From positions 1,612,001 through 1,676,000 of the forward strand of contig JAXBDG010000010.1 of assembly GCA_036320915.1 (NCBI GenBank): 64,000 nt of DNA, given 5' to 3'. Shown one piece after another: positions 49,957 through 61,483 of this stretch. A model generated the notes under the pieces. It did not search any database, was not told the DNA's origin, and worked only from the letters and a program-made list of their open reading frames with translations. This DNA is from Linnemannia elongata (taxonomy: Eukaryota > Mortierellomycota > Mortierellomycetes > Mortierellales > Mortierellaceae). Position 1 is the stretch's first letter; every line of letters starts with the position of its first letter. A program made the translations under genes and the position numbers.

Positions 49957-50618
49957 TTGTAACATATATATTCACTGTACTGTACAAAACTAAAAAGCAA
50001 TTGACGCGACCCGTAGTGACGCATTGATGTGGAATATGAGGCAGTGCAAAAAACGGTCTGGACTGCCAAGAAAAGCAAAAAAATAAAATAAAGTTAAAAT
50101 GGACCTGTGTAGTAAAGTGGCGGTGGTAGAGAGTTTCTGATATGTCGCTGTTGGTTTGTCGGTAGAGAGAGAGGGAAAAGTGCTGTGAAAGAGGAGATGG
50201 AAAAGTAAGTTCGTGCAGTCCATGATTGAGGGAGTGGGAGGACAGGAGGGGAAGAAGAGGAAGGAGGGATTGGAGGAGAGAGAAGCTATTGTTGCTCTAC
50301 CAGTGCTCGCCATTGTCATCTCTCAATGCTCAATCGCCTTTTCGTTTTCCGACCTTTCTTTTTCTCCTCCGACTGTTTTCCTGCTTTCTCCCAACTTTGT
50401 CCCATTTCTTCCGTTTCCCTGACCAATCCTCTTCTTTAACATTCACATTTGTGTCATTCTACTTCATCATCTCACACCCTCATCATCTTAATCCCAAACA
50501 ACGACTACTCTTACCTCACTCGTTCGGGATACCCAATCCCTGTCACTTCCCTTAGCGATAATAAGGAGAGTTACGCTCAACCTGACTAATTCCAGTAGTA
50601 CAAAGTTTATGGAAAAAA
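49957..50618. other. Intergenic region between kelch genes 5 and 6
   Basis: Short spacer, CT-rich from about 50330. No gene seen. Confidence 0.6.
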
Positions 50619-53146
50619 ATGGTTCCTTGTCAGGCCCCTTCATCACCGCCACTCCAGCGACGAACCCCTACCTCTTCCACCTCCTTCATCGCCATCCTCT
50701 TGACCCTCCTCTTATTCACAGCAACCACACCAACACCCACCAACGCCCAAATACCCGCCTCTCGCCGTCGTCCAGCCTTCGCCCAATACAATAATCAGCT
50801 CTACGTCCATGGAGGAATCCTCGCAAACGGTGGCGGAACAGGAGACCTCAGTGCTCTGAACCTAAACTCATCTTGGTCAACCACCAACCCGGCCTGGACA
50901 ACCCTTGCAAGCGGGAACTGGGTCTGGCATCATGCCATGGTCCCCATTAAACCAGAGCATTCTGCAGGTCTGGGCTCAGTCAGCACAAAAGGGTTTCTCC
51001 TCTCTGTTGGAGGCTACCCTCCGCCCCTGAACGCCTTCTTCTCCGCCTACAATATCCAAACAGGATCGTGGGCCAACCTTACCACCCCATCCCCGTACAC
51101 GGGCCTAGAGGGCCATACGGCTGTTGCAGATCCAGCCACGGGGCTGGTTTACGTGGTGGGTGGATTCTATAACAACAACTCTCCGCCAAACACCAAGGTC
51201 GGCAACCTGTTGACGGTGTTTGACCCAAAGACAGCCACGGTTGTGAGTACGACGCCAGCAACAGATGCCAATAATATGACGGGTGGGTCTGCGGTTTGGT
51301 CGACTCGGCGGAAAACTGTGCTGTTATTTGAGGGATCCAGAGCGGTTAACACGGGAGATGTGGTCGGGATTGTTCAGACTGCCGTTCAGGAATATGATAC
51401 CATTAACCGTCAGTGGATGACTTTTGTAAGTTTTTGGTGTTGGAGTTGTATCTTTGTTATGTTAGAACGTTTGAGAGATTGATTGTTCCTGAAAAATAAT
51501 CATAGGCGGTGTGGGCACGGATGAGATATGCTAGATGCACTAAATTAATCAATCGGGCTGAACTAACACACATTTCCGTGTTTGATAACTAACTAATAGG
51601 AAACGAAGGGCACATTCCCACCACCTCGGTTGGACGCCTGCGCCGTCGAATGTTAGTCAACTAAGTGATGGTGGATACCTTCGGTCGTCATTTTTTGTTC
51701 TTTTTGTTCACTCGTTAACATAATGTATAATCACTCTCACATTTAAATCGCACAGCGGAAGATGGGTCAAAGATCATCGTGTTTGGAGGAACGACCAATA
51801 TCGATGTGGTCCTCAACACGATCTACATCCTTGACGTCGACTCTGGACAATGGACGCAAGGTCAATCAGCACCTGGACTTCGGCAACAAATGGCATGTGC
51901 GTATCAAGGCGGGGTCTTTCTAGCCTTTGGAGGGACGTCGAGCAGGAATTGGAACCAGGACCTCTATCCCAACCAGCCTATTATCTACGACGTCAGCAAA
52001 AACCAGTGGGTCGGAAACTATAGTCCTTCCGCCGTAACCTCTGCTCCTTCTAGCAACCCCAACGGATCCACAGGAGGCGGTACTGGTACTGGTACGGGTG
52101 GCGGTACTGGTACGGGTGGCGGTAACCCTGAGAGCCCGTCAGAGGACAAGAGTAATACAGGCTTGATTATTGGCATCATTGCAGGAGTCATTTTCCTGTT
52201 GTTAGTTGGTTTGGGAGTTTATTTGGTCCGCAGGCGGAGGATGTTGGCCTGGGAAAAGGCGGTCAAGGACACGGAAGCCAGAGCAGCGGCAATGTTGGCC
52301 GCCGAGGAGAAGCAGAAGCAGGAACGAACTCCCAAGGTCATGACGGCAGCGGATCATTATGCGGCGGCACAGGAAGCTCTGGAGGAAGCTAGCAAGCGAA
52401 TTCGTCCATCAGCATTCAAAAGCCCTAAATCTTGGATCTCGGAGGCTCAGACCAACTCTGTATCGGATAATAGCAGCTCGACAGACTTCAGCAAGGCGCG
52501 TCGACTCTCGGATCCAGAGGTTCAAGCAGATCCGACGCTATACTATCAACAACTTTTGCTGAAGCAGCGACAACTCCAGATGCAACACCCTCATCTGATT
52601 GGTGGTCTCCTACTTCGGAATCCACACTCGTGTGCTGCTGGCGATCACGGCAGCGGTAGCGACAGTGATGATTGTAGCAGTACGCGCAGCAGTCGCAGGA
52701 GCAGCACGGATAGACGGAAACGTGGCGAGAAACGAGGGCTGATGGTCAAGACTAGTCAGGTGTGGGTGCCACCAGAGGGGATCCAGGAACTCATAGTATC
52801 GCCTACTCCGTCGTCACCGCAAGACTGGAGCGGTGGTGGTAACCTTGTAAATAATCAACACCACTACCAAGTAATTCAACCGTTGACGAGGTCGATGACA
52901 GAAAGGATCAACTCGTGGGATCTCGACCTCACACCACTGGCTGCCCGCGGACCGCATGCAGTTGTTCACGATCTCAAGGTTGAACATGCTTCGCAGCCTG
53001 CTCCCTCTGTGCCTACAAAGTCGTCTTCTTCGGATTCTGCTGCTTCGGAACCCTCTACAACGACATCCTCTACTTGTGCAGATTCTTTCTCTGATCCCCC
53101 TCCTTCTCAAACATCTTTTCCACAACCCTTGAATTCCCTAAACTAA
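50619..53146 (+). CDS. Kelch-repeat type I membrane protein 6 (subfamily B), apparent mosaic
   Basis: Exons 50619-51425, 51600-51651 (52 nt, donor GTTAGT) and 51756-53146 join in frame, 749 residues. Signal peptide 1 to about 44 ends PTNAQ. The ectodomain through exon 2 is nearly the same as in gene 4 (50763-51420 against 44033-44700, few differences by eye). The tail from the juxtamembrane LVRRRRMLAWEK onward is nearly the same as in gene 5 (about 52225-52690 against 49044-49505). The TM (about 421-444) and a Gly/Thr repeat before it (52074-52123, GTGTGGGTGTGGG) are its own. Cysteines are in LDACAVE and MACAYQ. Tail motifs: MTAADHYAAAQ, ARRLSDPE, QVWVPPEGIQELIV and ARGPHAV. It looks like a recent duplicate reshaped by gene conversion or unequal crossing-over between its neighbours. 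Confidence 0.88.
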
Positions 53147-54208
53147 TTGTAAAATAAATAAATAAATAAATAGCGCTCCTTGTAGTAACAGAATAAGATA
53201 GGTATGGTTTGCAGAGATTAACCTCAAAGCTGTGGGGTATGTATGATGGAGCGAAAAGGCGGAAGTATCATCAGGCAAGATAGTTTAAAAAGAAAAAAAA
53301 AATAAGAGAACAGTGCGGTATGTGGACCCTCATGATAGCATGTTTACAGCTGGTCAAGATGAGGCTATTAAAGTATTGTCCAATTGAGCATTGAGAGCAG
53401 GGGAAAAAAAGAGGAAAAATTAGATATGTTGATGTAGTGGAGCCATTCATGACTGTTTAGGACAAATGAGGCGTTCAAGCATCAAGAAAAACCAGTAGCC
53501 TATGGTTGGTAGCTCGCATGAAATTGAACTGAGGGCTGTATTAGGTGCATTGTTTGAAACAAAAGATGGGGACTGGCGAAAAGACATTTTGAAGTATCGT
53601 GTTAAATTTTGAGTGTATGGTGGCGCCTGAATAGCAAGTGGGTGTATCGCTACTTGGTGTCTATCCTTGGACATTCCTTTCATGCTTCTTGCATTCCTGA
53701 TGGATAAGCAATATCCGAGGGGAAAGCGAGGTTTGAGACAGCAAACAAGTTAATCGTTGTGTGGGCAAGAGAATGAAAGTGCGTGGGAGTGGAGTGTGAA
53801 ATATGTAAACAAAGCCGGGTATGCACGCCAATGTACATAGCCCATCTCACAAACAACAACAAAACACAGAAAACTAAACCAATGCGCAAACAAAGAGAGG
53901 GGAGTGTTTGGGCAAGAAAGACACAAAAGAGAGGCGAAGATGAGAGCAATTGAGCGTTGTCGATGGTTGCGACTTGCTGCAAGACAGGATTGGATGGTAT
54001 GGCATGGTTGGGAGGGGTGAGCGGGGGAGGAGGAAGAAGAGAGGGCGTGAGAAGGAGTAAAGGCGAAAAGACGATGAAGTATGAGAGGCAATTACAACAG
54101 GGACAAATTGCAAGAAAAAAACAAGGGTGGAGTGGGGCGGGAGAGACGAGGTGGACCAAACATCGATCAAGATCTGTCTGTTGTTGTAGCCTGTCAAGAT
54201 TTTGGATG

Positions 54209-54247
<39 letters not shown>

Positions 54248-54819
54248 CGATGATGGAAGATTGCACGCGGGCGAGTTGGATTAACAGAACAGGGGTGGTT
54301 GTTGATACTGTTGTGTATGTGATGTACGATGTGGTATCAGAGCACTATGCGCAAGGGGGTAAAACAAGAGGAGAGAGAAATAGAGGGAGCTCCATTGCAC
54401 GCTCTATTTTTCTGGATCTCTTTTGAACCACTGCAGAAGAGGACTTGCCCCACTCACTGGCCAGATACATTAAACCGTGGTGATGAAGCCTGACAGCGAC
54501 AACCAGAGACTGATAAAGTTTTTTTTTACTTTTGTTGTTTCTCTTTCCTCCCTCACCTTTTCTTCCTCTTTCTCGTTGGTTTCTTCTTTCTTGCCTCCCC
54601 TTTCCTGATCTCCTCCATTCCTTTCCTTCACTTTCTTCTCATTCCACTCTTCACTTTTTTCTTTCTTTCTCTTTTCATTCATTCTTTCACGTAAACACCA
54701 GGTCAAGTGTCTCTTTCGGACATACCTGCATGACTTTTTAACGCCCTCCCTTCCCTCCGATTCACCCAACAACAACCGCCCCTTTTCTTTCGCCTCAACC
54801 AGGAAAAAAAACTCTACCC
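53147..54819. other. Intergenic region between kelch genes 6 and 7
   Basis: 1.7 kb without a credible gene. It has an AAAT repeat just after the gene 6 stop (53152-53171), a run of 36 A (54209-54244) and CT-rich leader sequence before 54820. Confidence 0.6.
54209..54244 (+). repeat. Run of 36 A
   Basis: Longest A homopolymer of the window, in intergenic DNA between kelch genes 6 and 7. No retroelement ORF or target-site duplication was seen beside it. Confidence 0.9.
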
Positions 54820-57694
54820 ATGAACAGCAGAAGCCTTTTCCAGAACCGGGGAAAGACCTCGTCTAGCTTCAATTCCTTCTTCGCCACAATCCTCCTCTCC
54901 CTCACCATCTTTCTCCTTACCACCCCAGCAACAGTCATCGCCCAGGCTCCCGCAGCCCGTCGGCGAGTGGCCTTCACCCAATACAACAATGTGCTCTACA
55001 TCCAAGGAGGATTCACCCCACAACAGGCGATCGGACAATTCAACTCCCTCGACCTCAAAACCGCCTGGAAGACCAGCAGTCCAGCTTGGTCCAACCTCGC
55101 AGTCGGCCCTGTCGCCTCCCATCACGCCATGGTCGCTGTCAAACCCGAACACGGCGCCGGATTCGGAGGCGCTGCACAAGGGTACCTGTTATCCATTGGA
55201 GGCAACCCTGCAACTCCAGGAGCCTTCTGGACGGCGTACGATTTTCAGGCTGGGTCTTGGAGAACCCTACCTACGCCTTTGCCTGGCAACTATACGGGTC
55301 TGGAAGGTCACACAGCGGTAGCGGATCCGGATACGGGGCTTGTTTATATTGTGGGAGGGTTCTTTGGAAACACGACTGAGAACCTCTTGACGGTTTTTGA
55401 CCCGAAGACGGCGACTGTTGTATCGAGCCAGGCGGCAACGGATGCGAGTAACCGGACGGATGTGGCAGCTGTTTGGTCGTCGAAGCGCAAGACTGTGTTG
55501 ACGTTTGGTGGGTCTAGAGCTGTCACTGCCGTCAGTGGGTTTGACTTGACCAATTTGAACGAGTACGACCCCTCCTCCAGGATCTGGAAGACCATGGTAC
55601 AGTTCACTCATGGCACAGAAAACCTTAATGTTTAGGAGAAAGGGAGGACGAGGAAAGACAGAAGGGGGTTGAAGTCGATGAAGTCAAGAGAAACAGGATT
55701 GTAAAGGGGGTGTGGTTATTGTTATTGCTCTTGAGGATGTCGTTTTTAGCGACAGGATGACCAGGCATGTTCGAATTTGTACGTTTTTGCTAACATGTCC
55801 ATTCCGAAAACACGTTTTATGTACTACTTTGACAATAATATAGGCAACGACTGGCAATATCCCAACGCGCCGCTTGGATTCCTGTGCTGCAGCCTGTAAG
55901 TGATTGCTGTCTGTTACCGAACTACTGGCTTGTTTGCTGCGCTGGCCTACTTTTTTCAGTGCTATAGGCATGAAGACGAGAAAGGGGGGGGGGGAGAGGG
56001 CTCAATTGCTTAGCTTCGGAGCCCGTTGTTCCTCAGTTCCGCTGGACTAACATATACTTTTATATCCTTACTTACCTTCATTAGCGGAGGACGGCTCAAA
56101 GATTGTGCTGTTCGGAGGATCGCTGGACTCGAACACCTTCTTCGACACCGTTTATGTGCTCGATGTTGTCTCAGGTGTCTGGCGCCAAGGCACATCGGCG
56201 TCAGCTTACCGAACTCGTATGGCGTGCGGGTTCATGGCAGGACAGTTTGTGGTCTTTGGAGGGTCCAGGGGCACGAACCGCGAGACGACCATGCATGACA
56301 ATGTCCCAATCATCTATGATCTCGACCTGGATGTCTGGTCAACTGGATATGACCCCGCTGGACCTACTGGCGGCGGTGGAAATGGAAACAATGGCGGTAA
56401 TGGAGGTGGTGACGGTGGTGGTGGTGGTACGAGTAATACTGCAATCATTGCCGGCGTTGCTGGAGGTGTTGCTGCTGTGATTCTGGTTGGTGTGGTCGCG
56501 TTTTTCATTTTCAGGCGGAGACGTCAGAACAGGGACAAGGAGGCGATTGAATCCGAAGCCAGGATTGCGGCCTCAGTGTCAGATGAAGATGAACGCCAGG
56601 GACTCGGATACCGATTTGATCCTAATGCTCATCGCCAAAAGTACATGCACGTCAGCACGGTCGACAAGGACAGGGATCCCTATGGAAGGTCTGCGTCTGG
56701 ATCCGCATATTCGGATACTGGTGCCTCTAACGCTGCTACTGGTCGTACAGGACAGACGAGTGCTATGGATCATTATGCGGCTGCAGCGGCACTTCAAGGT
56801 CAACCGGTCAGCTCTGCAACATCACCGGGAAGAGGAGGAGGAGCACCTAGGATCCAGTCCACGTATTCTGACGCGTACACGCATGGAACCTCCGAGAACG
56901 ACTACTCTGCCCTCATGCCTCTGAACAACAACCATCCGCACCAATCTCCAGTCCCCTCGGGCGGTGCCAGCCCCATCGACCCGGAGCTCTACCACCAACA
57001 ACAACTCCGCCTACAACAGTTGCAGTTCCAACAACAACAATACCAACAGCATCAACAGGAGCTTCAACAACAGTTGTTACATCAGCAGCAATTGTATCAT
57101 AGTCTAGGCGTCGCATCAGTCTCTGGTGCACCCGCACATCAACCCGGAACACCTTTGACGCCCTTAACACCGTATGCGCCATACTCGACTACAGGAGGTT
57201 CAGGATACCCGTCTGGTGGGTACGAGTATAGCGCCGCAGCCGCAGCCGCGGCCGCGGCCATTGCTGCACCCCTCTCAGTCCAACCCTACCATCAACACCA
57301 ACAACAGCTCGGACGACCATATCAGACGCATCAACAACAACAACAACGTGACAGTGTCGTCCACGGCCCACAGTCATGGACAGGCAGCGTCTACGACATC
57401 GCATCCCAGCCACAATCGACACCCCCACATCCACCCCTGACGCCCACAGCAGCCACACAACCCTGGGCACAGACTGGATACCATGGTTCTGACTCGGGCT
57501 CGCAACATAATTGGGGTAGGCCTGCTGGAGTTAATGTAACAGCTGCAGACTTTGGTACTCCTAGTATTGCTAGTACAAGAGGACCCCAAGGGATTGCGGC
57601 ACCAACTCCTGCGATGCCTCCTCGGATGGGCGTTGTGCCTATAACGACGTCGAGGCCGGGTGTTGATTTGGGATACGTCCCTCCACCCAAGTAG
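54820..57694 (+). CDS. Kelch-repeat type I membrane protein 7 (subfamily B), polyQ/polyA tail
   Basis: Exons 54820-55596, 55844-55895 (52 nt) and 56085-57694 join in frame, 812 residues, the longest of the array. Signal peptide 1 to about 42 (ends TVIAQ), then ARRRVAFTQYNNVLYIQGG. Blades: GYLLSIGGNP, LVYIVGGFFG, TVLTFGGSRA, KIVLFGGSLD and QFVVFGGSRG. Cysteines are in LDSCAA and MACGFM. A Gly/Asn-rich linker (56360-56440) precedes the TM (about 395-418, ending FFIFRRRR). The tail has AMDHYAAAAAL, SDAYTHGTSENDYS, DPELYHQQQ followed by long Gln-rich helices (56990-57090), an Ala run (57235-57266), a second Gln/His region, SWTGSVYDI and TRGPQGI. It ends in PGVDLGYVPPPK. It is nearest to gene 3. 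The first donor is GTACAG, supported by the family exon pattern. Confidence 0.87.
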
Positions 57695-57952
57695 AGTACT
57701 TTTTCTTTTCATTTCCTAATAATAACAATGATGACTTATACCCTGTATAAAATGAGTCCGATAGAGAACAATGAAGTGAAAATCTGTGGAATGTGGACCA
57801 AGCCCACTCGTCGTACTTTCCTCACATTCGTACAAAGCTCATATAATTGGATGATGAAAATCGTTTATGAGAATAAAATGAAGAAAAGCAAAGAAAAAGA
57901 GAAAAACTAACTAACAAAAAAAGAGTGGCTCAAGTTGTAACCCTACGCGCTT

Positions 57953-59840
57953 TTAGTAGACGTAAGGGATCAACTTGTAGGGGACGGCCTTCATGTACTC
58001 CTCCCAGTACTTGCCATACTTGCCCTTGCAGCGGGTATGATCACGCTGGATACGGTGCAACAACAGGATGGTCATGTAGATGATGTAGAAGTAAGGCAAG
58101 AGGTGCTTGGTGCCGCAGGTCATGCACATGGCGAGAGAGATCAAGAGGTCACCGACATAGTTGAAGTGACGCGAGAGACCCCAGTAACCGGAGCAGAGGA
58201 GGAGCGACTTGTGGGTCTTGCCATCGGAGGTGACGAAGGAGGTGCGGATGACCTTGGCGGGCTTGCCCCAGATCATGCACTCTCCGTTGGTCGAACGGAC
58301 GATATCTTTCTGGTGGTTGACGGAGCGGAAGATGAAGTAGCCGGTGAAGCCGACGGCGAAAATAAAGCCGAACTGGACAGGGGTCAAGTCGACGGGGTTG
58401 CGGACGAGGTAGTGCGACTGGAGGGTGTACAACCAGGGCAGCCAGACGGAATCACCCCAGGCGAGGTAGAAGCCGAAGTGGTCGTGGGCAATATCAATGG
58501 TGCGGAGGTACCAGTCCTCGTTGTAGAAAAAGTCCAAGACGTAGGTGGCGTGGAGCAAGTTCAAGAGGATCATCGAGTTGGTGACATAGCCAATCTTCTG
58601 GTACTGGGCAGCGGCGAAGGACAAGTTGATCATGGTCCAGGCAACGATTCCGGGGCGACCGTTGTGGAAGAGCTTGAAGTCAAAGTACTTGCCGAAACGG
58701 GGGTTGAACTCGATACCCATAAGGAGATCGTAGATGAAAGAACCGGAGAACTTGCGGTCAGCGGCGTGGGAGGGGAAGAGGTGGGCTTTGATGTAGCAGA
58801 AGAAGGTGAGGAAGTATCCGTAGGCGTTGGCAGCGATCAAGAGACCACCCCAGTTGTCGTGGATAATCGACAGCTTCCACCAGCCAAAGTAGAGGCCACC
58901 GGCAGCGTAGATAGCGTGCGAGATGATCCAAGCCAACAATCCGTTGACCTATTCGATGATTTGTCAAATAAAAAGAAGATATGTTAGCTATCATAGTATA
59001 CCATCTAGTCGAAGTTGTTTTCTCCTTCAATGTCGTGTTTTGTTCATTCCTGTTTTCTTTTCTTTTTCGCTGGTTGTCCTGAGTCCTGAAGGTTCAAAAA
59101 ATTAAACAGCTGAAAAAATACCCTTGGACCCTGCCTTTGCTGCTTCATCTCGTCCACACAACCATCGTCCATACTCCGTACAGCCCATTCCTACTTGACA
59201 TACATATTTCCCTCCTCTACAAAACAACATAATAATTAACACAAAAAAACATCAGAAAAAGGCATACCTTGTAGGGGAGCAAGTGTCCGGCAGGGGTACG
59301 CTGACCATATCCGATCTGGGCGGGCAAGAAAGCGTAAAGGACAGCCTGGAAAGTCAACCAGGTGAAGAAGAGACGAGCAGCATAGGGCGAGTAGGTGGGC
59401 AACTCGCGGGCCAAGAGGGCCTTCAGTGCAACGAGGGCGTCAGGCGCGTTGTAGATTTCGAGGGCGGGGGCCGACATGGCGCACTGGTATCCATTGCACG
59501 AGATATAAGTGTAAAGAACCCAGAGGGGCGACATGACCAAGATTCCGAGCGAGATCAAGATGGTGCCGAAAGAGACATCTGATTCATTTGAACATGAAAA
59601 AGGAGAACAAGGAGATTAGTTTTTTTGAATGAGAAGAGATCCTGATGAGAGTTTTCCTTGCAAGGAAGAGTCTAGTTTCTTTGTTTCGTTTTTGTTGGGA
59701 AAAAAACAGGACGGATAGGGGTGCTTACCGCGATCGCGACCCCAGGTCTTGCCGATTTGGTGGTCAGCGTTCTTGGTGGCGGTGGTTGTCTCGGTCTTGA
59801 TCGTCTCAGTGACGACGGTTTTCCTCTGCTGCACTGCCAT
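57953..59840 (-). CDS. DHCR7: 7-dehydrocholesterol reductase (sterol delta-7 reductase)
   Basis: Multi-pass ER enzyme that reduces the C7-C8 double bond of sterols with NADPH, giving cholesterol- or desmosterol-type products rather than ergosterol. Minus-strand exons 59840-59729, 59578-59268 and 58948-57953 join in frame, 472 residues (human DHCR7 has 475). Visible family signatures: ADRKFSGSFIYDLLMGIEFN, DIAHDHFGFYLAWGDSVWLP, FRSVNHQKDIVRS, ECMIWGKPAKVI, GLSRHFNYVGDLL, HLLPYFYIIYMTILL and the C-terminal KYGKYWEEYMKAVPYKLIPY. The NADPH-binding part and the WGLSRHFNY stretch favour DHCR7 over the related C14 reductase (ERG24) and C24(28) reductase (ERG4); the first exon carries a Thr-rich cytosolic tail. 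It lies inside the kelch array, tail to tail with gene 7. No shared function with its neighbours is evident. Confidence 0.95.
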
Positions 59841-61483
59841 GATGGGAGTATCGAAGAGGGAAGGAAGGAGGGGAGAGGAGGGCGGAGGAGAAGAGTGGGG
59901 AAGAAGAAAAAGAAAAGAAAAAAAGGAAAAGGGAAAAGAGGACGAACCTTTCAAGTTTTATTGAGCGAGCAATCGAGAACGAGACAGACTCACGCTGTGT
60001 TTGAATAAACACCCACTTATCCTCTTCTTTTGTTCTCTTTGGTGCGTTTTGTGGCCATCCTATTGTTTGTTTCTATTACAAGTTTGCTCACTTCACTTCC
60101 ACTCATTCCCCCACTTGGACCCCCGTCCATTTTCATCGCGATCAAACTGCCATTTTTCCATTCATCTATTCATACAGGACCAACTTGAGCACCGTGATAC
60201 AACTACCAATTGACTTCTTCACCCATGAATGTTACAAAGACACGATCAATTGAACACTAACCTCCTTCTCCACCTTGCTTGGAGAACAATGTTTCCCATT
60301 CACTCACTATCATTATCCCGGTCAAAAGAGAAGGACAGAAAACAAGTTTGTATTTTACCACGGTCCATTGAAATTCTTTTCATAGTAAAAAGGGATAGAA
60401 GATAAGCCAGTTCGAGGCAAATGCAACCTAATCTGAAATAGCATTGACACACCCAAGAACTCTCCGCTCTTTGTACTTACCGGTTCATCCCCTCCTTCTC
60501 TCGTGATGGGCGTACAAATGCAACACCAATGCGCTTTTCCCCCCTCCCTTCCTTCCCTCATCTTTCTCTCGATTGTCTGCAGGTTTTTGGACTCGTCATC
60601 CTCTTCCCACCAACAAACAAAACTCACACACACACACACACACACACGATAATCCGACCGTTACGAGCCAATTCTCGATCACTTCACACACAAAAATGGC
60701 ACTGACGCCCTTTTCCTCCACTTCCCTCTCATTTTTCTTCCTTTCATTACTCGAGAATCAATTGAACATCATCCTTTAAGCCAGCTAGTATTCGATCACA
60801 AAGAAGCAGATAGAAAACGAAGAAGACAAAAGAGCTACCCGGAAGAAGGACAGGACAAACAGGATATGTTTTCTTTTGTTTCGTGTCTAGTTCCTTTCGC
60901 TCCCCTTTATTTTTTCCCGTTCAAAACGAATCTGATTTGGCTTCGTCGAGGTCGTTATTTTTGTGTTCCTGGGCTGATTTTGAGCCCCTGCGCTCTGATT
61001 GGCTGTCGCGTTTATCGTTCCACCTTTTCTGCACTTCTGGTGCTGTCCTAAAGCCGTCCTTCAAGCCCTGAACGATCTCAGCTCATCTTAGGACGAAGTC
61101 ACGTACAAACAGAACGAAATGGTGCCCCTAAAACAAGAGTGGGGACCTGTACGTGGAAAGGAAGGAGGGAAGAAGGCTTGCTGCTTTTAGTACCGAAGGG
61201 TGTCGGTCTGTCAACATTGAAGAGTTCCTTATCTAGGGGACTATCAAGGTCGACGTGTTTGCTGATGCTACCAAGTTAGGGTTATCCTACGCACTTTTTT
61301 TTTTTCATCGATCCTAGACAGCCCCAAGTGTATGCATCTACCAACCTACTCACCTTCTCAGACATCCTAGCACAGCGAGGGGGCTTTGCCGTTTATACAA
61401 ATATAAAGGCTGAATATGCTGACAGGGACTTTTAATTACGATGCATTAAAATATGAAAACAAACAGTCTGAGCTGGTCAATGC
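59841..61483. other. Intergenic region between DHCR7 and kelch gene 8
   Basis: 1.6 kb with no recognised gene. It contains the DHCR7 promoter side (G/A-rich on the + strand, 59845-59945), a CA microsatellite and AT-rich DNA near 61290-61450 next to the 3' end of gene 8. Confidence 0.55.
60624..60648 (+). repeat. CA dinucleotide microsatellite
   Basis: About 12 CA units in intergenic DNA. Confidence 0.9.

Noticed and set aside
58037..58987. Long open frame on the + strand (316 codons)
   Set aside because: Antisense shadow of the DHCR7 exon 3; Val/Gly/Glu-rich composition typical of the reverse of a membrane protein gene.
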